Part shown: piece by piece, positions 16,391 to 24,477 of the stretch
How the letters are laid out: each line of letters starts with the position of its first letter
How positions within the stretch are numbered: position 1 is the first letter of the stretch
Source of the DNA: Methanobrevibacter sp.
GTDB lineage: Archaea > Methanobacteriota > Methanobacteria > Methanobacteriales > Methanobacteriaceae
Direction: 5' to 3'
Assembly (NCBI RefSeq): GCF_017432245.1
Contig: NZ_JAFRJO010000059.1
Coordinates: forward strand, 1-33,465
DNA: 33,465 nucleotides
Position numbers and translations under genes: made by a program
The notes under the pieces: generated by a model
Database searches by the model: none
Seen by the model: only the letters and a program-made list of their open reading frames with translations
Told to the model about the DNA's origin: nothing

Positions 16391-16651
16391 TTATAATTCT
16401 TTCATTTTTCTATCAATTTGATTGAGGAACTTATTGTTTTTGAATTCCTCTGCAGTGCTGAACATGGAGCCCCCATAGATTTCCTCTTGCATCTTTTGAA
16501 CGGCTAATGATGCCTCTTCTGCAGTTTCCACCCTTTGAAGGATTCTGCGACTTTTCACTTTGATGGTTTTTCCACAAGTGCATTTTCTTGTAGCAACTCC
16601 TTTTTTAGCGTATAAAACTCTTCCACAGTCGCATCTGAATATCAAATACAT
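16391..16651 (-). CDS. DUF1922 zinc-ribbon protein (MTH1184-like)
   Basis: An 86-residue protein whose N-terminal half is a small zinc ribbon with paired CxC motifs: C7-D-C9 and C24-T-C26, in the context YLIFRCDCGRVLYAKKG and TRKCTCGKTI. This is the MTH1184 (DUF1922) family, for which a structure but no function is known. The C-terminal half is helical and charged (EEASLAVQKMQEEIYGG). It starts 3 bases after the TraB-like gene stops, so it is translated from the same message, with its ribosome binding site inside the upstream gene (AGGTTAAAG-like). A role with the TraB-like protein is inferred from this tight coupling alone. Confidence 0.85.
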   Translation of the reverse strand: MYLIFRCDCGRVLYAKKGVATRKCTCGKTIKVKSRRILQRVETAEEASLAVQKMQEEIYGGSMFSTAEEFKNNKFLNQIDRKMKEL

Positions 16652-16654
16652 TCT

Positions 16655-17821
16655 TTAACCTCCAAAAATCTTCATGAAAAGTGGAATAAACACTTGTGAA
16701 GGCAAGATTATTAGAGTTGCAATGCTCACTCCAAGGTTTGTTCCAACAACTACAAGCAATATTCTAATGATATTGTTATTCCATAAGTCTCTAAAGCTTT
16801 CTATTTTTCCTAAATTGTTAATGTCCTGTTTTCTAACTCTTCTGAATTTAGCTTCTGCAAGCCCTGAGAACCATCCTGCAGCAAGCAATGGGTGAATTAT
16901 GGTAAGTGGAGCAACTAATCCTCCAATTATTGCAGATTGAATTTTAGACCCGGATAAAATTGAACCTATAAAACCCATAATCATGCTGATTACAACAAAT
17001 TGTACAATATCTCCCTCTATATGGATTCCATTCATCCAAGCAAGAAAAAATATCACAACAAATGAAATAGGAATTAAAGCCAAAATGATTTTAATCCAAG
17101 GGATTCCCCCTTTCTTATCCATATCATTTAGCTCTCTGTAGCTTGGAAGTGTTTCAGGGTGGTCAAGGTAATCGATTATTCCTTCCCTATGTCCTGCACC
17201 TACGACAGCTATTACTTTATCTTCTGGAATGCCTAATATTCCTTTTGCAAGGTATGCATCCCTTTCCTTAACAAGTGCAGTGTATGCTCCAGGTGAGATT
17301 TCCTTAAAGTATTCCATAGCTTGGTCAATGTTGGATTGCTCTTTAAGCTCTTCTATGTTCAATTCCTCTTCATCTGATGAGAACACTGAACCGAGAATTC
17401 CATAAATGAATTTAAGCTTTTCCCAAGTGGTCATATTGTTCAATACCCTTTGCAATGTGACGTTGATGTCTCTGTCAATGAGTGCAATTCTACAGCCAAT
17501 CTCTTCTGATGCTTCAATTGCAGCGACCATTTCAGACCCTGGCTTTATGTCCACATCTTCACCAATCTTGTTTTGCATATAGGAAAGAATTGTTGTAACT
17601 AGGAAAACACCTACCTTGTTTTCCTTAATGATTTTAGTAATATGAATTGAGTCATCTTCCACGATACCGTTTCTCTCATTCATTAACCTTTGGTATCGCC
17701 CTCTATCCAATTCAATAGCCACTACATCAGGTTGGTCTTCTAAAATAGCTGCCCTTACCTCATCAGCACTATTTTGAGACACGTGTGCAGTTCCTATGAT
17801 TTTTAAACATTCTCTAATCAT
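16655..17821 (-). CDS. TraB/PrgY-family membrane protein
   Basis: A 388-residue protein with an N-terminal soluble TraB domain (about residues 5-225) and four hydrophobic helices in the C-terminal 145 residues. Seen: the family motif GTAHVSQNSADEV (10-22), PDVVAIELDRGRYQRL (31-46), and a second conserved patch AVVGAGHREGI before the membrane part. TraB was named for pheromone shutdown in Enterococcus, and the soluble fold is related to Tiki-type metalloproteases; the archaeal role is unknown. The conserved GxAH and GAGH histidines are those expected for metal binding. AAGGATAT precedes the ATG. It forms an operon with the DUF1922 gene. Confidence 0.87.
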   Translation of the reverse strand: MIRECLKIIGTAHVSQNSADEVRAAILEDQPDVVAIELDRGRYQRLMNERNGIVEDDSIHITKIIKENKVGVFLVTTILSYMQNKIGEDVDIKPGSEMVAAIEASEEIGCRIALIDRDINVTLQRVLNNMTTWEKLKFIYGILGSVFSSDEEELNIEELKEQSNIDQAMEYFKEISPGAYTALVKERDAYLAKGILGIPEDKVIAVVGAGHREGIIDYLDHPETLPSYRELNDMDKKGGIPWIKIILALIPISFVVIFFLAWMNGIHIEGDIVQFVVISMIMGFIGSILSGSKIQSAIIGGLVAPLTIIHPLLAAGWFSGLAEAKFRRVRKQDINNLGKIESFRDLWNNNIIRILLVVVGTNLGVSIATLIILPSQVFIPLFMKIFGG

Positions 17822-17959
17822 CAGATATCCTTCTTAAATGTTTCTTTTGTTTTGTAAATTTTTTTAAAATTTATTAAAAATTTTATTTAACTATTATGTT
17901 TAATTCTTATATTAATTATATCAATTAGACTTATAAACTTTTTGAAAGTCCGATTGCAA

Positions 17960-18697
17960 TCATTCATTGTACAATGTGATTTTCCCATCCTTATAGATTC
18001 CAACATTTTCACTAATGTTTTCCTTTACGCATAGTTTAACGTCATCTTCATATCCCAAATATGCAAGACGGCGTCCTGATTTTGATTTGATGGAAACCTT
18101 TTTAACTTTTTCCTTATCTCTGCTTGCCATAATTGCTGAAAGGGCAAATTCTGTTATTCCGGTTTCCTCTTTATAGTAATCTATATCATCGATATTTAGC
18201 TTTTCCTGTTCCTCCAGTTCCTTTTGAATCCAGAACAGTATTTCGCCTGCTGCTAAAAAGTCCTCTATTGCAAAGGTTCTTTCGAATCCTCCCATAACGA
18301 TTTCAATATGCTCTTTTGCAAGCTTGCACGCTGCCTTTGCACAAGCCTTTGCATTGATGAATGATCCGATTAAAATGATTTCAGATTCCATATTTTCCAA
18401 AGTTCTTACACCGTTTGTTGTTGTAATGACTAATGAATCCTTTTCACCGCAATATTCCTTCATTTCACCTGGTGAGTTTCCAAGTTCAAACCCTTCAATT
18501 GTTCTGCCAGTTCTCTCACCTGCCAAGACAGCATCTTTCATTTCAGCTATTTTTATTGCTTCTTCTGGTGTATACACAGGATAAATTTCCTTGAATTTAT
18601 CAAGAGCAATTGTAATTGTACTGCTTGCCCTTAATGCATCAACCATTATTGAAAGGTCTTTTGAGGAACCTTTTTCAAAACTTAAACTCACTTTCAC
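17960..18697 (-). CDS. comB: 2-phosphosulfolactate phosphatase ComB
   Basis: ComB removes phosphate from (2R)-2-phospho-3-sulfolactate in coenzyme M synthesis, acting as a Mg2+-dependent acid phosphatase. Seen in 245 residues: DALRASSTI (20-28), the signature ERTGRTIEGFELGNSPGE (61-78), ITTTNGVRTLE (91-101) and GGFERTFAIEDFLAAG. Length fits. The start is GTG at 18697, preceded by AGAGG; there is no better in-frame ATG. It faces away from the unknown gene at 18852, with a 154-base shared control region. The ATTGCAAT palindrome at its stop codon is probably coincidental. No other coenzyme M genes are in the window. Confidence 0.92.
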   Translation of the reverse strand: MKVSLSFEKGSSKDLSIMVDALRASSTITIALDKFKEIYPVYTPEEAIKIAEMKDAVLAGERTGRTIEGFELGNSPGEMKEYCGEKDSLVITTTNGVRTLENMESEIILIGSFINAKACAKAACKLAKEHIEIVMGGFERTFAIEDFLAAGEILFWIQKELEEQEKLNIDDIDYYKEETGITEFALSAIMASRDKEKVKKVSIKSKSGRRLAYLGYEDDVKLCVKENISENVGIYKDGKITLYNE

Positions 18698-18784
18698 TTT
18701 TTAGCCTCTATGCTTGTGTAATTAATCTCATTTATGATATAACTTTTATATTTTGTAATATATAATATTTAATAAGTAATATTA

Positions 18785-18851
18785 TTTTGAGAAATATTTT
18801 TTTTAAATATCATTATAACATATTATTTTGAGTTATATTTTGAGGAATATT
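18785..18851 (+). repeat. Three 14-base repeats, TTTTGAGNWATATT, ending in a ribosome binding site
   Basis: Copies are at 18785-18798, 18826-18839 and 18838-18851. The third, TTTTGAGGAATATT, supplies the GAGG Shine-Dalgarno sequence directly before the ATG at 18852. The first two also share ATATTA ahead of the core, making 20-base direct repeats 41 bases apart. They may be regulatory sites or relics of leader duplication. Confidence 0.65.
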
Positions 18852-19490
18852 ATGATTGTTGTTACAACTCCAATGTGTAGGCAAATAGTGGAATGGGCAG
18901 GATTAAAGGAATTTAAAGTGAATAAATTCCCTGATGAGGAAGAGGGTGATTTTGCCATTTTGCTTTCTGAAAGCAAAGTGGAAATGGATTCATTGGCCAT
19001 TAAATTAAATACATTCAGTCAGATTAGGGAAAGCATTAAAACAGTATCCGATTGTCTTTTTGAAAAGGGTTGGATTGAAAAAGCTATTGTTGATGAAGAG
19101 ATAGACGCCATTTTTAATGATTATAAAAATGATGTTAAATATGCACTATTGGATGAAGATGCCTTTAATGAAATAAGAAAGTCCAAAGAGGATAAAAAAG
19201 TGAAAGTCTATTCTGAGTTCTTAAAGGATATAGTTTCAGACATTGGAGCAGATGTGATAGATTTCACATATGATAAAAATGGAAATGATGAGGATAATGG
19301 AAATGATTCCGTATCAGATTTTGATTATTTGGTTTATCCTGATTATTTAGAGAAAGAGGTTTTAGAAAGAGAGAATCCGGACTCAAAAGACTTCAAATCA
19401 ATAAAAATATCAAGCCATAACAATATTTCTAAAGATCCGATTTTAAAAGCGGAATCACGATATTCCATATTGATAAATGGGATGGAATAG
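18852..19490 (+). CDS. Unrecognised protein, 212 residues
   Basis: I do not recognise a family. The protein is soluble, acidic and lysine-rich, with an N-terminal strand-like MIVVTTPMCRQIVEWAGL, a helical middle (ESIKTVSDCLFEKGWIEKAI), a very acidic Asn/Asp stretch (DKNGNDEDNGNDSVSDFDY, about 148-166) that looks like a flexible linker, and a C-terminal segment ending SRYSILINGME. No metal, nucleotide or membrane motif is visible. The frame opens at a TTG at 18828, but the ATG at 18852 with GAGG six bases before it is the better start. It is divergent from comB and 190 bases ahead of serS. Short repeats lie directly before and after it. Confidence 0.7.
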   Translation: MIVVTTPMCRQIVEWAGLKEFKVNKFPDEEEGDFAILLSESKVEMDSLAIKLNTFSQIRESIKTVSDCLFEKGWIEKAIVDEEIDAIFNDYKNDVKYALLDEDAFNEIRKSKEDKKVKVYSEFLKDIVSDIGADVIDFTYDKNGNDEDNGNDSVSDFDYLVYPDYLEKEVLERENPDSKDFKSIKISSHNNISKDPILKAESRYSILINGME

Positions 19491-19498
19491 TCTCGTTT

Positions 19499-19570
19499 AA
19501 TCTAAATATTAATCCCAATATTAATCCAAACATTAATCCAAACATTAATCTAAATATTAATCCAAATAAT
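19499..19570 (+). repeat. Six 12-base tandem repeats after the unknown gene
   Basis: Units begin at 19499, 19511, 19523, 19535, 19547 and 19559 with consensus AATCCAAAYATT. The period is four codons, and read in the -1 frame relative to the preceding gene they would give Asn-Pro/Leu-Asn-Ile repeats ending at TAA 19574. The array begins 8 bases after the TAG stop. The rest of the spacer to serS is AT-rich. Confidence 0.9.
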
Positions 19571-19679
19571 TATTAAATAAGAAGAATATATTACTTATTA
19601 ATATAATTTTTATAGATTTTTTATAATCACTGAAATTACATTTACTTAATTTATTATTCATTTTAAAGGAGAATAAAAA

Positions 19680-20957
19680 TTGTTAGACATAAAGTTATTC
19701 AGAGAAAATCCTGAATTGATATTTGACTCTGAGAAGAAAAGATTCAGAAGCACAGAAAATGCAGAGAAAGTTATTGAATATGACACCTTATGGAGAGAAG
19801 GTGAAAGAAGATTAAACTCTTTAAGAGCAGAAAAAAACAAATTATCCAAATCATTCAAACAAGCTAAAAAAGATGGCAATATTGAGGAAGTCATTGCAAA
19901 ATCTAAGGAAGTCGCTAATGAAATTAAGGAGTTAAGTGCTAAAAATGCAGAGTACCTTCAATTAAGAGATGATTACAGATACAAGGTAGGAAATATTATC
20001 GATGAAGATGTTCCTATTTCAGATACTGAAGATGACAATGTTGTTGTAAGAACCTATGGTGAAATCCCAGAGCATGACTTTGAATTGTTGAATCATGTTG
20101 ATTTGATTAATAAGATTGATGGAGCAGACCTTGAAACTGCAGCAAGCGTTTCAGGTGCAAGGTTCTACTACTTGAAAAGAGACATTCTCCACTTGAACTT
20201 GGCATTGATTCAATTTGCACTTTCAGAGCTTGAAGCTGAAGGATACATTCCTATGCAAACTCCTTTCTTTGTAAAAGGGGAAGTTGCAGCTGAAACCTCT
20301 GAACTTGGGGAGTTTGAAGAAACATTGTACAAGGTTGAAAATGAGGATATGTACTTGATTGCTACTGCTGAACAGACCTTAGCAGCTCTTCATAGAAATG
20401 AAATCATCAATCCTGAAGATTTGCCACTTAGATACTGTGCGCTTTCAACCTGTTTTAGAAAAGAGGCAGGTTCTCATGGAAAAGACACTTTAGGTATTTT
20501 CAGAGTTCACCAGTTTGAAAAGATTGAACAGTTCATTTACTCCACACCTGAAGATTCAAGAAACCAGCATGATCACTTGATGGAAGTTACTGAAAGAATC
20601 TATCAAAAGTTAGGTCTTCCATATCAAATCATAGCTATTGTGTCTTCTGCATTAAATGACAATGCAGCTATCAAATATGACCTTGAAGCTTGGTTCCCAG
20701 GATCCGGAGCATTTAGGGAATTGGTAAGCTGTACCAACTGTAAGGATTATCAAGCAAGAAAAACCAAAACAAGATATGGTAGAGCTGGTTCCGGTGATGC
20801 TCAAATATTGCACACCTTGAACAGTACAGCTATTGCAACTGAAAGAACCATCTGCTGTATTTTAGAAAACTACCAACAAGCTGACGGTAGCATTAAAGTC
20901 CCTGAGGTTTTGGTACCTTATATGGGTGGAAAAACAGTCATTGAAGCAAAAGAATAA
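19680..20957 (+). CDS. serS: Seryl-tRNA synthetase, canonical type
   Basis: Class II synthetase of 425 residues that charges tRNA(Ser). Seen: an N-terminal MLDIKLFRENPELI and a long coiled-coil arm (about 30-105) that grips the tRNA; motif 2 in FRKEAGSHGKDTLGIFRVHQ; ELVSCTNCKDYQARK; and motif 3 in the segment containing ATERTICCILENYQQ, followed by the VPEVLVPYM end. This is the ordinary bacterial/eukaryotic type, not the longer zinc-dependent form known from some methanogens. The start is TTG, preceded by an excellent AAAGGAGAA; no in-frame ATG is near. A leaderless or read-through arrangement with the upstream gene is unlikely given the repeat-filled spacer. Confidence 0.95.
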   Translation: MLDIKLFRENPELIFDSEKKRFRSTENAEKVIEYDTLWREGERRLNSLRAEKNKLSKSFKQAKKDGNIEEVIAKSKEVANEIKELSAKNAEYLQLRDDYRYKVGNIIDEDVPISDTEDDNVVVRTYGEIPEHDFELLNHVDLINKIDGADLETAASVSGARFYYLKRDILHLNLALIQFALSELEAEGYIPMQTPFFVKGEVAAETSELGEFEETLYKVENEDMYLIATAEQTLAALHRNEIINPEDLPLRYCALSTCFRKEAGSHGKDTLGIFRVHQFEKIEQFIYSTPEDSRNQHDHLMEVTERIYQKLGLPYQIIAIVSSALNDNAAIKYDLEAWFPGSGAFRELVSCTNCKDYQARKTKTRYGRAGSGDAQILHTLNSTAIATERTICCILENYQQADGSIKVPEVLVPYMGGKTVIEAKE

Positions 20958-20991
20958 TGATTTGTGGAATTTTACTTAAATAACTGAAAAA

Positions 20992-20999
20992 TTTATATG
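20992..20999 (+). promoter_or_regulatory. TATA box for the DUF308 gene
   Basis: TTTATATG, preceded by a BRE-like CTGAAAAA, lies 49-56 bases before the ATG at 21048. The predicted transcript starts near 21021 and carries GAGGTGTAAC as ribosome binding site. Confidence 0.5.
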
Positions 21000-21047
21000 C
21001 ATAATTACAAATAGATTATAACAATTAAAATTTAATGAGGTGTAACT

Positions 21048-21539
21048 ATGGAATCAAATAAGATTTTATCAATTATTGCGATAATTATTGGTTTAATATT
21101 TATTATTTTCCCAATATTCAGCGCTAATTTAATTTCTATCCTTATCGGCGCTAGCGTATTGATATTCGGTTTATTTTTAGCTTATGCTGGAATAATTTCA
21201 AAAGAAATTTCCGGTGCTTTTTCATCTGTTGCAGCAATATTTGGTGTTGTGATGATTATTTTAGGATTAGCATTTATATTTGGAACCAATGCAGTCTCCT
21301 TCTTAGTAGGATTACAATTCTATATCATAGCATTCATGTTAATCATAGTTGCTATAATGGGATTGCTTAATGGAGTAGGCTCTAGCAGAACAGTTTCCTT
21401 TATCACTTTAGTATTAGGAATTGTTTCTTTATTCATAGCTGTATTCGCTGCTAATAATCCTGTATTAATTACCATAATATTAGGTATTGCATTAATCGTA
21501 TACGGAATTTCCGGATACTTGAATCCAGTTGAATACTAA
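21048..21539 (+). CDS. DUF308/HdeD-like membrane protein
   Basis: A 163-residue integral membrane protein with about six hydrophobic helices and very short loops, rich in Ile, Leu, Gly and Ala. The repeated pattern of a helix pair followed by a small-residue turn (IIGLIFIIFPIFSANLISIL, then GVVMIILGLAFIFGTNAVSF, then LVLGIVSLFIAVFAANNPVL) is typical of the DUF308/HdeD group, where each copy spans two helices. Bacterial HdeD is tied to acid resistance; no function is established in archaea. It has its own TATA box, a strong GAGGTG ribosome binding site and a palindromic terminator, so it is a single-gene unit and probably well expressed. Confidence 0.8.
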   Translation: MESNKILSIIAIIIGLIFIIFPIFSANLISILIGASVLIFGLFLAYAGIISKEISGAFSSVAAIFGVVMIILGLAFIFGTNAVSFLVGLQFYIIAFMLIIVAIMGLLNGVGSSRTVSFITLVLGIVSLFIAVFAANNPVLITIILGIALIVYGISGYLNPVEY

Positions 21540-21595
21540 TGAAGAATAATTATTCTTCATTCTTTTTTCTTTTTTAAAATTTTTTCAACTAATCT
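21538..21595 (+). terminator. 24-bp perfect palindrome plus oligo-T terminator
   Basis: 21538-21561 is a perfect palindrome (core GAAGAATAATTATTCTTC at 21541-21558) overlapping the stop codon. Runs of six T follow at once and again after AAAA. Stem plus T tract is the classic picture of a strong terminator. Confidence 0.65.
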
Positions 21596-21684
21596 TTTTT
21601 GACTTTTTTCTTTTTTTCAATTAAATATTTAAATAATTATCTAATTATATTCTATTAGAATTTACAATTTATTTCAGTGATAAA

Positions 21685-22203
21685 ATGGCAGATTTTGAAG
21701 AAATTATCAATACAAGACGCAGTATAAGGGAATATGACACAAAGGAAGTTGAAGATGAAAAGATAGAAAAAATCTTAAGGGCAGGAATGCAAGCACCTGG
21801 AAGCAGATTAGGTGCTGAACCTTGGGAATTCCTGATAATAAAGAACAAGGAAACTCTTGCTAAAATCGGAGAGATCAAACCTCGTGTAACAAATGCTCCA
21901 GTGGCTATTCTTTTGATTGCAAACATTGAAAGATCATTTTATAAATTGGTATGGCAACAGGATATGAGCGCAGCAGCAGAGAACATGCTTCTTGAAGCGG
22001 TAAACCTTGGTTTAGGTGGTCTTTGGAACGGTGTAGCGCCAGAAGAGGAAAGAATGAATGCCATTGGTGAGATTGTAGGTCTTCCAAAAGATGAAAACCT
22101 AAAGCCATTTTGCATAATCACTCTCGGATATCCTGCAGAAGGTTGGGGAAATAAGTTCATGGATAAATTTGATGAGTCCAGAATTCATTATGAAACTTAT
22201 TAG
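21685..22203 (+). CDS. Nitroreductase-family flavoprotein
   Basis: FMN-dependent NAD(P)H oxidoreductase fold of 172 residues; relatives reduce nitro compounds, quinones or flavins. Seen: the N-terminal TRRSIREYDTKEVEDEKIEKI, the FMN-contact motif AGMQAPGSRLGAEPWEF (33-49), the dimer helix QDMSAAAENMLLEAVNLGLG (residues about 92-111) and the C-terminal FCIITLGYPAEG. Length is typical of the small subgroup. GTGATAAA precedes the ATG. The MalY-type gene starts 52 bases later on the same strand, so the two may share a message. Physiological substrate is unknown. Confidence 0.9.
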   Translation: MADFEEIINTRRSIREYDTKEVEDEKIEKILRAGMQAPGSRLGAEPWEFLIIKNKETLAKIGEIKPRVTNAPVAILLIANIERSFYKLVWQQDMSAAAENMLLEAVNLGLGGLWNGVAPEEERMNAIGEIVGLPKDENLKPFCIITLGYPAEGWGNKFMDKFDESRIHYETY

Positions 22204-22255
22204 TTAATGTTCCAAGTCAACTAATTATCTTTATTCTTTAAATGGATGATGCATT

Positions 22256-23455
22256 ATGAAATACAATTTTGATTCAATAATTGACAGGAAAAACACCAAT
22301 TCACTCAAATGGGATTTATTTGATGATGAATATCCTATGTGGGTTGCAGATATGGATTTCTATGCCGCTCCACACATTTATGAATCAGTTAATAGAAAAG
22401 CCAAACATGGTGTTTATGCCTATTCATTTGTCAATGAGGAAGTTTTTGATTCCTATATCACTTGGTGGAAGAGATATGGCCTCAATATGAAAAAAGAGGA
22501 ATTACTGTTTGCAACTGGTGTCATGCCTTCAATAACAAGCATCATTCGTGCGTTCACTGATGTTGGGGATAATGTCCTAATCCAAACTCCTGTTTACCAT
22601 GTCTTCTTTTATGTGATTGAAGATAATGATAGGAATGTTGTTGAAAATCAGTTGATTTATAATCCTAATTCCAATAAGGTGGAAACTGCATATGCAATTG
22701 ATTTTGACGATTTGGAAGAAAAATTCAAGGATCCAAAGACTAAATTGATGCTTTTATGTAATCCCCATAATCCAATTGGAAGAGTATGGGATGAGAAGAC
22801 CCTTGAAAGAATAGCTGTTCTTGCAAATGAACATGATGTAATCGTTGTTTCTGATGAAATTCATTGTGATTTGACAGACCCTAATTTGAAATATCTTCCT
22901 TATGCTTCTTTAGATGATGAATTGTCTAAAAATTCCATAACCTGCATTTCTCCAAGCAAAACCTTTAACATTGCAGGGCTTCAAAGTTCTGCAGTATTTA
23001 CAAGAAACAAGGAGTTTTATGAAATATTGAAAAAGCAGTTAGCTATTGACTGTTTTGCTCATCCTAATATATTTGCAATAGACGCTACAATTGCAGCTTA
23101 TAAAAGTGAAGATTGGCTAAATGAATTGAGAGAAGTTCTATTTGAAAATAAAATGATTGTGGATGATTTCTTGAATGATGAAATTCCTGAAATAAGATTG
23201 GTTCCTTCAAATGCAACCTATCTTTTATGGCTGGACATAAGCAAATTGAATACTGATTACAATACGGATTCCAATGCTTTCTCAGAATTCCTAAGGGAGG
23301 AAGTCGGTTTATTCCTATCTCCAGGAGTCCAATTTGGACAGAATGGGGACAATTTCCTAAGAATGAACATTGCATGTCCAAAGGAATTATTGCTTGAAGG
23401 ATTAAATGCATTAAAAATAGGAATTGAAAAATTTAAAGTTAAAAATAATATTTGA
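22256..23455 (+). CDS. MalY/PatB-type PLP C-S lyase or aminotransferase
   Basis: Fold-type I PLP enzyme of 399 residues. Relatives cleave C-S bonds of cystathionine or cysteine conjugates (cystathionine beta-lyase activity). Seen: N-terminal FDSIIDRKNTNSLKWD and MWVADMDF, which mark the MalY/PatB branch; Tyr114 in TPVYHVF; CNPHNPIGRVW (168-178); Asp200 in VVSDEIHCDL for the PLP nitrogen; and the Schiff-base lysine Lys235 in SPSKTFNIAGLQ. The C-terminus RMNIACPKELLLEGL holds the carboxylate-binding arginine. GGATGAT precedes the ATG. It follows a nitroreductase and is convergent with the ArsC/Spx-like gene. A role in sulfur amino acid turnover fits the thiol-related neighbourhood. Confidence 0.9.
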   Translation: MKYNFDSIIDRKNTNSLKWDLFDDEYPMWVADMDFYAAPHIYESVNRKAKHGVYAYSFVNEEVFDSYITWWKRYGLNMKKEELLFATGVMPSITSIIRAFTDVGDNVLIQTPVYHVFFYVIEDNDRNVVENQLIYNPNSNKVETAYAIDFDDLEEKFKDPKTKLMLLCNPHNPIGRVWDEKTLERIAVLANEHDVIVVSDEIHCDLTDPNLKYLPYASLDDELSKNSITCISPSKTFNIAGLQSSAVFTRNKEFYEILKKQLAIDCFAHPNIFAIDATIAAYKSEDWLNELREVLFENKMIVDDFLNDEIPEIRLVPSNATYLLWLDISKLNTDYNTDSNAFSEFLREEVGLFLSPGVQFGQNGDNFLRMNIACPKELLLEGLNALKIGIEKFKVKNNI

Positions 23456-23468
23456 AAATAAAAAAAGT

Positions 23469-23496
23469 AGAGAAATTTATTTATTTTAATTTCTCT
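23469..23496. terminator. Hairpin shared by convergent malY-type and arsC-type genes
   Basis: AGAGAAATT (23469-23477) pairs with AATTTCTCT (23488-23496) across a T/A-rich loop. It covers the 25-base spacer and the last codons of the minus-strand gene, so it can end both transcripts. Confidence 0.45.
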
Positions 23497-23831
23497 TCCC
23501 ACTCTTTTTGTCTAAATCCAGTAAGCACTGTATCTTCAGTCTCAATTATTGGACGTTTTACAAGCATGCCTTCACTAGATAAAATCTTCAATTGTTCTTC
23601 TTCACTCATTTCAGGCAACTTGTCTTTTAATTGCATCTCTCTGTAAATTTTACCACTAGTGTTGAAGAACCTCTTGAGAGGTAGTCCACTTTTCTCATAT
23701 AATGTCCTCAATTGGTCATAATCTGGATTGTCCTCAACAATATGCTGTTCATCATATTCGAATCCATTTTCATCTAACCATTTTTTAGCCTTCTGGCATG
23801 TGCTGCATCTTGGGTAGTAAATAAATAACAT
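23481..23831 (-). CDS. ArsC/Spx-family thioredoxin-fold protein
   Basis: A 116-residue thioredoxin-like protein. Seen: an N-terminal strand MLFIYYPRC and the CxxC-type motif C9-S-T-C12 followed by QKAKKWLDENG, then LKRFFNTSGKIYREM, which aligns with the region after the arsenate site in ArsC, and VKRPIIETEDTVLTGFRQKEWEE, a clear family end. ArsC reduces arsenate; Spx and YffB relatives act in transcription or thiol redox control. The CSTC motif and lack of an ars operon make a general thiol-redox role as likely as arsenate reduction. It is transcribed away from the flavodoxin gene, with a 187-base divergent spacer. Confidence 0.87.
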   Translation of the reverse strand: MLFIYYPRCSTCQKAKKWLDENGFEYDEQHIVEDNPDYDQLRTLYEKSGLPLKRFFNTSGKIYREMQLKDKLPEMSEEEQLKILSSEGMLVKRPIIETEDTVLTGFRQKEWEEKLK

Positions 23832-23970
23832 TTTTCATTCTCCTAAAAATTTTAAAAAATCAATTTTTTAGTCTTATTTTTATTTCTATTTTTTATTTCT
23901 ATATTTGAAATAAATAAATTATTCTAATTATTCATTAACTTAGGAAACTAAACACTTTTATTATATGACT

Positions 23971-23979
23971 TTTATATTA
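23971..23979 (+). promoter_or_regulatory. TATA box for the flavodoxin gene
   Basis: TTTATATTA lies 40-48 bases before the ATG, so a transcript starting near 24000 would have a short leader with GGTGAAAT as ribosome binding site. Confidence 0.4.
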
Positions 23980-24018
23980 GTATTAGAAAATTAATAAAAA
24001 GACAATTATGGTGAAATT

Positions 24019-24477
24019 ATGAGTATTTTAGTTGCTTATTATTCAAGAACAGAAGTTACAAAAAAATTAGCAGAAGCTATTGCTGCAGAAACTGGTGCAG
24101 ATATTGAAGAAATCGTTTCTAAAGTAAAATATGATGGTAAAATTGGTTTTGCACGTGGTGGAAAGGATGCAATATCTGAAAAGATCATTGACTTGGAATC
24201 TTTAGAATTTGACGTGTCAAACTATGATTTGGTCTATTTAGGAGTTCCTGTATGGGCTGGAAAAGCTGCAAACCCTATGATTTCCTACATCAAGCAAAAT
24301 GAAGGAAAGTTCAACGATGTCAAATTCTTTGTAACTGCAGGCGGAAGCGGTTTTGAAGGTGCTATTGCAGAAATGGAAAAATATGTGGGCAAAGCTCCTT
24401 TAAAAACATTAACTCTTGTAACAAAACAAGTAAAACATGATGAATTCAAAGAAGAGTTAGCTTCTTTTATAGAATAA
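24019..24477 (+). CDS. Flavodoxin
   Basis: Small FMN electron carrier of 152 residues. Seen: the phosphate-binding beginning ILVAYYSRTEVTKKLAEAIA, where SRTEVT corresponds to the FMN phosphate loop; a middle strand YDLVYLGVPVWAGKAANPM with the tryptophan expected against the flavin ring; and the later strand VKFFVTAGGSGFEGAIAEME. The pattern is that of the stand-alone 'flavodoxin_4'-like proteins rather than a diflavin reductase. GGTGAAATT precedes the ATG. It is a single gene, followed at 24656 by glutathione peroxidase on the same strand. It could feed electrons to the nearby nitroreductases, but partners are not shown by sequence. Confidence 0.88.
   Translation: MSILVAYYSRTEVTKKLAEAIAAETGADIEEIVSKVKYDGKIGFARGGKDAISEKIIDLESLEFDVSNYDLVYLGVPVWAGKAANPMISYIKQNEGKFNDVKFFVTAGGSGFEGAIAEMEKYVGKAPLKTLTLVTKQVKHDEFKEELASFIE

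Noticed and set aside
17952-17961. GATTGCAATC at the comB stop codon as another Lrp site
   Set aside because: It is a single copy at the 3' end of a gene, without the 30-base paired arrangement or a promoter nearby.
18828-18851. TTG start for the unknown gene
   Set aside because: It lies inside one of the upstream repeats, has no ribosome binding site, and the ATG at 18852 has GAGG well placed.
19499-19570. Possible CRISPR or integron-like repeats
   Set aside because: The 12-base units are directly adjacent, with no spacers and no cas or integrase gene nearby.
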